Of a stretch of DNA of 26,046 bases, positions 23,092 to 26,046 are shown piece after piece. Origin of the DNA: an uncultured Lachnospiraceae bacterium (lineage in GTDB: Bacteria > Bacillota > Clostridia > Lachnospirales > Lachnospiraceae); assembly GCA_910587955.1 (NCBI GenBank), contig CAJUNN010000008.1, forward strand, positions 1 through 26,046, given 5' to 3'. The translations under genes and the position numbers were made by a program. Numbering within the stretch: the first letter of the stretch is position 1; the number at the start of each line of letters is the position of its first letter. The notes beneath the pieces are model-generated. The model was given only the letters and a program-made list of their open reading frames with translations, was not told the DNA's origin and did no database searches.

Positions 23092-23120
23092 AAAGTATAA
23101 AAATCTTAAGAAAATAGGGA

Positions 23121-23149
23121 TAGACAATATGCAGAAAGAGTGCTATACT
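23121..23149 (+). promoter_or_regulatory. Sigma-A promoter of the YehR-like lipoprotein gene
   Basis: TAGACA (23121-23126), a 17-base spacer, and TATACT (23144-23149): five of six matches in each box. The leader to the ATG is about 75 bases, with no structure I could name. Confidence 0.7.
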
Positions 23150-23229
23150 ATAGTGGTCGCCGGGAAGAAGAAAATGTCCCGGGCGCAAAAGAAATAACCT
23201 ATTTTCTAAGAAAAGAGAGGGGAAAAAGT

Positions 23230-23691
23230 ATGAAAAAGATTGTAAGCAGCTTATTGGTACTCTGTATGGCACTGGCCCTGACCGCTTGCGGCGGCAAGGA
23301 GCAGACCCTGGTTCTTCGTTCCGAGCAGGAGCAGAACGGCCTTACCATGGTTGATACCATGACCCTGGAGGCAAAAGGTGACAAGATTCAGAAGATGAAA
23401 GAAGTTATCGAGCTGGATATGTCCTCCTTTGACGAAACACAGCAGACTACCCTGGTTGCGGTTTATGATGAAATGGTGAACTCCTACAATTCCGTAGATG
23501 GCGTAACGGCTACCGGAGAAGGCGGAGAGGGAACCTATACCATCAATGTTGAGATTGACACCACCGGCGATGCAGTTTCGAAATTGGCAGAGCAGGGTCT
23601 TCTGCAGATTACAGGAAATGCAGATGGTGCTCTTTCCCTGAAAGCAACGAAGGAAGCTCTGACCGGCAGCGGATATACTGTGGTAGAGTAA
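23230..23691 (+). CDS. YehR/DUF1307-like lipoprotein, 153 aa
   Basis: Small surface lipoprotein. The signal peptide (MKKIVSSLLVLCMALAL) ends in lipobox LTAC, with lipidated Cys20. The mature domain begins QTLVLRSEQEQNGLTMVDTMTLEAKGD and contains VTATGEGGEGTYTINVEIDTT. It ends with an LxATKEALTGSGYTVVE-like tail, resembling the DUF1307/YehR family, whose function is unknown. I chose ATG 23230 because it follows a GGGGAAAAAG purine-rich site and gives a proper signal peptide; a longer version would start inside the promoter. It is monocistronic between a clear promoter and a clear terminator. Confidence 0.85.
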   Translation: MKKIVSSLLVLCMALALTACGGKEQTLVLRSEQEQNGLTMVDTMTLEAKGDKIQKMKEVIELDMSSFDETQQTTLVAVYDEMVNSYNSVDGVTATGEGGEGTYTINVEIDTTGDAVSKLAEQGLLQITGNADGALSLKATKEALTGSGYTVVE

Positions 23692-23726
23692 TCGGACTTC
23701 TGCAGTTTGCTACATAAGAACAAGAT

Positions 23727-23764
23727 AAGCGGTGCATGGATGAAATTCCGTGCACCGCTTTTGG
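23727..23764 (+). terminator. Rho-independent terminator after the YehR-like gene
   Basis: The left arm AAGCGGTGCATGGA (23727-23740) pairs with TCCGTGCACCGCTT (23747-23760), with one T-G pair and a 6-base loop. The TTTT ends the stem and tail. It also lies in the short gap before the stop of the convergent HAD gene and may stop that transcript too. Confidence 0.88.
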
Positions 23765-23786
23765 GTTTTCCGCAGATTCGGAAGTT

Positions 23787-24611
23787 TTATCCTTCCTGCA
23801 GTATAAACTTCTCAATGATTTCCGCAATCCCGGAATGGTTGTTGTCCCGCTCTGTAATGTAGGAGGCGTAGGAAAACATTTCCGGGTCTGCGTTCTTCAT
23901 TACGCAGGGCGTGTGGACGGCCTGCAGCATGGTGATATCATTTTCGGCATCCCCTGCGGCTAAGGTGTTCTCCAGGGGAACTCCAAGATGACTGCAGATA
24001 AAGCGGACGCCGCTGCCCTTGTTAATGCCCTCCGGGAGAAATTCCAGATACTGATCGCAGGAGAAAAACATGTCAATGCGGTTCTTTTTGGCCCAGGGCT
24101 CCATATGTGCGCGGAAGGCTTCCAGACGGCTGCGGTCGCGGAGATCGATAAAGAGCAGCTTGATGGGGTCATCCTCCAAAACGGCGGTCACATCTTCCAC
24201 CACCTCGTAGGGAAGCAGGGTGGAAGCGGAGTAGTACTGCATTTCCTCATCGTCGCGTTCGCAGAGGGCTCCCTGTTTGGAATAGGTCTGGGGATGAATG
24301 TGAAATTTGTAAGCTTCCTCAAAAGCTTCCCGGATACAGTCCCGGTACACCCCCTGATAAAAAATCGTTTCCTTTCTATGGGCATCGTAAATCAGAGCCC
24401 CATTGGAAGTAATGGCATAACAGCCCGGAGTAGTCAGGCCCAGCTTTTCTACCTGGATGGCTGTGCTGGCCAGAGGCCGTCCGGTGGTAACCACCACGGC
24501 GTGCCCAAGGCTGGTAGCCCGGCGGATGGCACGGAGGTTTTCCGGGGTAATTTCTTTGGAATCCGTGAGCAGGGTCCCGTCCAGGTCAACAAAGAGTATT
24601 TTCTTTTCCAT
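23787..24611 (-). CDS. Cof-type HAD-superfamily hydrolase (IIB), 274 aa
   Basis: Cytoplasmic sugar-phosphate or nucleotide phosphatase of the Cof/YwpJ type. Motif I is FVDLDGTLLTDS (nucleophile Asp9, acid/base Asp11). Motif II is VVTTGRP with Thr/Gly near residue 42. The large C2B cap domain fills the middle. Lys of motif III lies in GINKGSGVRFI, and motif IV is AAGDAENDITML. The start at 24611 has AGGAG 13 bases upstream. An extended -10 promoter precedes it on the minus strand. Substrates of this family are broad and cannot be predicted here. It is divergent from spoVAF and convergent with the YehR-like gene. Confidence 0.93.
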   Translation of the reverse strand: MEKKILFVDLDGTLLTDSKEITPENLRAIRRATSLGHAVVVTTGRPLASTAIQVEKLGLTTPGCYAITSNGALIYDAHRKETIFYQGVYRDCIREAFEEAYKFHIHPQTYSKQGALCERDDEEMQYYSASTLLPYEVVEDVTAVLEDDPIKLLFIDLRDRSRLEAFRAHMEPWAKKNRIDMFFSCDQYLEFLPEGINKGSGVRFICSHLGVPLENTLAAGDAENDITMLQAVHTPCVMKNADPEMFSYASYITERDNNHSGIAEIIEKFILQEG

Positions 24612-24669
24612 TTTATAAACAGCTCCTTTTCTTTTGGTGCGCAGATTCCGGCATCAGAACAACGCCCAC

Positions 24670-24678
24670 ATTATAGCA
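24670..24678 (-). promoter_or_regulatory. Extended -10 promoter for the HAD hydrolase gene
   Basis: Read on the minus strand, TGC directly precedes a perfect TATAAT (the TGnTATAAT extended -10 form). The -35 region is poor, as is usual for extended -10 promoters. It lies about 60 bases before the start codon. Confidence 0.6.
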
Positions 24679-24693
24679 TAATCAGAAGTGGAA

Positions 24694-24723
24694 GTATAGA
24701 TTTTCTTGAATTTTCTCATACTA
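24694..24723 (+). promoter_or_regulatory. Sigma-G-type (forespore) promoter for spoVAF
   Basis: GTATA (24694-24698), an 18-base spacer and CATACTA (24717-24723) fit the B. subtilis sigma-G consensus GHATR-N18-CATNHTA. No good sigma-A boxes were found in this gap on the plus strand. It lies 39 bases before the ATG of a gene whose family is expressed in the forespore. Confidence 0.6.
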
Positions 24724-24762
24724 AGAAAGAATCTGAAAAACTTTCATATAGGAGCGGAAGAG

Positions 24763-26046
24763 ATGGGAGAGCTGTCTAAAAATCTAAACGAGAATGTGAA
24801 GCGTCTCAATGAAATTTTAAATCTGGATACCAATTTCGATTTGATCCGGAAGGGCATTACCATTGCAGGAAAAGATGCCTGCATTTACTTTATTGACGGA
24901 TTTCTGGAAGAGGCTATTATGGAAAAACTTCTGGAATTTCTCTACAAACTGAAGCCGGAGGAGCTGCCGGATACGGCGCAGCAGATGGTGGACCATGTAA
25001 TGCCCTATGTGGAGGTGACAGCCATTGACCAGGTGGACCTGCTTTTGCAGAATCTTCTGTCTGGCGTGACCTGCCTTCTGATTGACGGTTATGACGCCTG
25101 TATCGGACTGGACTGCCGTTCGTATCCCATGCGGAGCGTGGACGAGCCCTCCAAGGATAAGGCCCTCAGGGGCTCCAAGGACGGTTTCGTGGAGACGCTG
25201 GTGTTCAACACGGCGCTCATCCGGCGGAGAATCCGAAGCCCCAGGCTTTCCATGGAAATTCTGACGGCAGGGAAAACCTCCCGGACGGATATTGTGGTGT
25301 GTTATATGGAGGACCGGGTGGATCGGAAGCTGCTTCGGGAGATCCGGGGGAGAATTCATGCCATTAAGGTAGATGCCCTGACCATGAACCAGGAGAGCCT
25401 GGCAGAGTGTATTTATGAGCGGAAGTGGTTCAATCCCTTTCCGAAGTTTAAGTTTACCGAGCGGCCGGATGCAGCGTCTGCAGCCATTCTGGAAGGGAAT
25501 ATTGTAATCCTGGTAGACAATTCCCCTCAGGCTATGATTGTTCCCACTTCCATTTTTGACATTGTGGAAGAGGCGGATGATTATTATTTTCCTCCGGTTA
25601 CGGGATCTTATCTCAGGCTGTCCCGGTTTTTGATTGCGCTGATTACCTTATTTTTGACCCCGGTATTTCTGCTTTTGTTCCAGAATCCCCAGTGGATTCC
25701 GTCCTGGCTGTCCTTTATCCAGATCAAAGATCCGGTCAATGTTCCCATCGTCTGGCAGTTTTTTATGCTGGAACTGGCTATTGACGGACTTCGGCTGGCG
25801 GCGGTCAACACGCCCAGCATGCTCAGCACTCCTTTGAGCGTGGTGGCCGGTATTGTTCTGGGGCAGTTTACGGTAGACTCTGGCTGGTTCAATGCGGAGG
25901 TGATGATGTATATGGCTTTTGTGGCCATTGCAAATTATACCCAGTCCAGTTATGAGCTGAGCTACGCCTTGAAATTTATGCGTCTGATTATGCTGGCCCT
26001 GACGGCTCTTTTCGATGTGTGGGGATTCCTGGCCGGGCTTCTGATT
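24763..26046 (+). CDS. spoVAF: SpoVAF / GerA-family spore germination protein (3' end outside window)
   Basis: The frame is open from ATG 24763 (AGGAG site 8 bases upstream) to the window edge, 428 codons, so the last part of a roughly 480-500-residue protein is missing. The N-terminal soluble GerA-type domain runs to about residue 285 and contains FDLIRKGITIAGKDACIYFIDG, ERPDAASAAILEGNIVILVD and SPQAMIVPTSIFDIV. Membrane helices follow (FLIALITLFLTPVFLLLF onward), with IVWQFFMLELAIDGLRLAAVNTPS and LSVVAGIVLGQFTVDSGWFNAEV. The NTPS/TP-type loop and FxxEVMMY segment are closer to SpoVAF than to GerAA receptor subunits. SpoVAF sits in the spore inner membrane, where it assists release of dipicolinic acid and ions in germination. 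No spoVAA-E genes lie upstream, so it is unlinked here or starts its own operon. Confidence 0.88.
   Translation, partial: MGELSKNLNENVKRLNEILNLDTNFDLIRKGITIAGKDACIYFIDGFLEEAIMEKLLEFLYKLKPEELPDTAQQMVDHVMPYVEVTAIDQVDLLLQNLLSGVTCLLIDGYDACIGLDCRSYPMRSVDEPSKDKALRGSKDGFVETLVFNTALIRRRIRSPRLSMEILTAGKTSRTDIVVCYMEDRVDRKLLREIRGRIHAIKVDALTMNQESLAECIYERKWFNPFPKFKFTERPDAASAAILEGNIVILVDNSPQAMIVPTSIFDIVEEADDYYFPPVTGSYLRLSRFLIALITLFLTPVFLLLFQNPQWIPSWLSFIQIKDPVNVPIVWQFFMLELAIDGLRLAAVNTPSMLSTPLSVVAGIVLGQFTVDSGWFNAEVMMYMAFVAIANYTQSSYELSYALKFMRLIMLALTALFDVWGFLAGLLI

Noticed and set aside
23140..23229. Longer N-terminus for the YehR-like lipoprotein
   Set aside because: It would begin inside the promoter -10 region and hide the signal peptide. 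ATG 23230 gives a normal lipoprotein signal.

Overview
The window looks like chromosomal DNA from an endospore-forming Gram-positive anaerobe of the class Clostridia, most likely a Lachnospiraceae relative. This rests on strong GGAGG-type ribosome binding sites, many short-signal lipoproteins, a SpoVAF-type germination gene behind a forespore-type (sigma-G-like) promoter, a FeoB with its small Cys-rich partner, and protein sequences that read like clostridial family members. Genus cannot be fixed from the sequence alone.

Layout. 1-1773: the 3' part of feoB, a 56-aa FeoB-associated Cys-rich membrane protein and a terminator. 1772-2383 (minus): a DUF1349-type concanavalin-like protein. 2543-3799: a secreted D-Ala-D-Ala carboxypeptidase. 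3803-6571: a methionine-type ABC importer in the order binding protein, ATPase, permease, with its own promoter and terminator. 6593-7375: two nearly identical 69-bp repeats bracketing a lone, A+T-richer gene that resembles phage-associated BECR nuclease domains. 7409-13016: an A24 prepilin peptidase, a membrane Ser/Thr kinase and an 1118-aa Ig-like-repeat surface protein. 13013-15732: a secreted ComEC-type metallo-beta-lactamase lipoprotein, an unknown lipoprotein and an EamA transporter, ending in a strong terminator. 15734-23091: a housekeeping run rimO-pgsA-cinA-dut-ppx-ppk from one good promoter. 23121-23764: a YehR/DUF1307-like lipoprotein with promoter and terminator. 23787-24611 (minus): a Cof-type HAD phosphatase. 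24694 to the end: spoVAF, cut off by the window edge.

Most notable observation: the MetQ/NlpA-family binding protein is circularly permuted. The half that is normally C-terminal follows the lipobox directly, and the normally N-terminal half comes second, joined by a new linker of about 18 residues. Signal peptide, lipobox and the motifs of both halves are intact, and the ATPase and permease partners are conventional, so this looks like a working transporter rather than a broken gene. Second in interest is the repeat-flanked nuclease-like cassette, which has a near-consensus promoter firing antisense to it. Third is the prepilin peptidase/kinase/Ig-protein cluster with no visible pilus structural genes.

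No tRNA, rRNA, CRISPR array or complete insertion sequence was seen. No gene-free stretch exceeds 300 bases. The longest, 6513-6703 and 7229-7408, hold the metI terminator, promoters and the two repeat copies.
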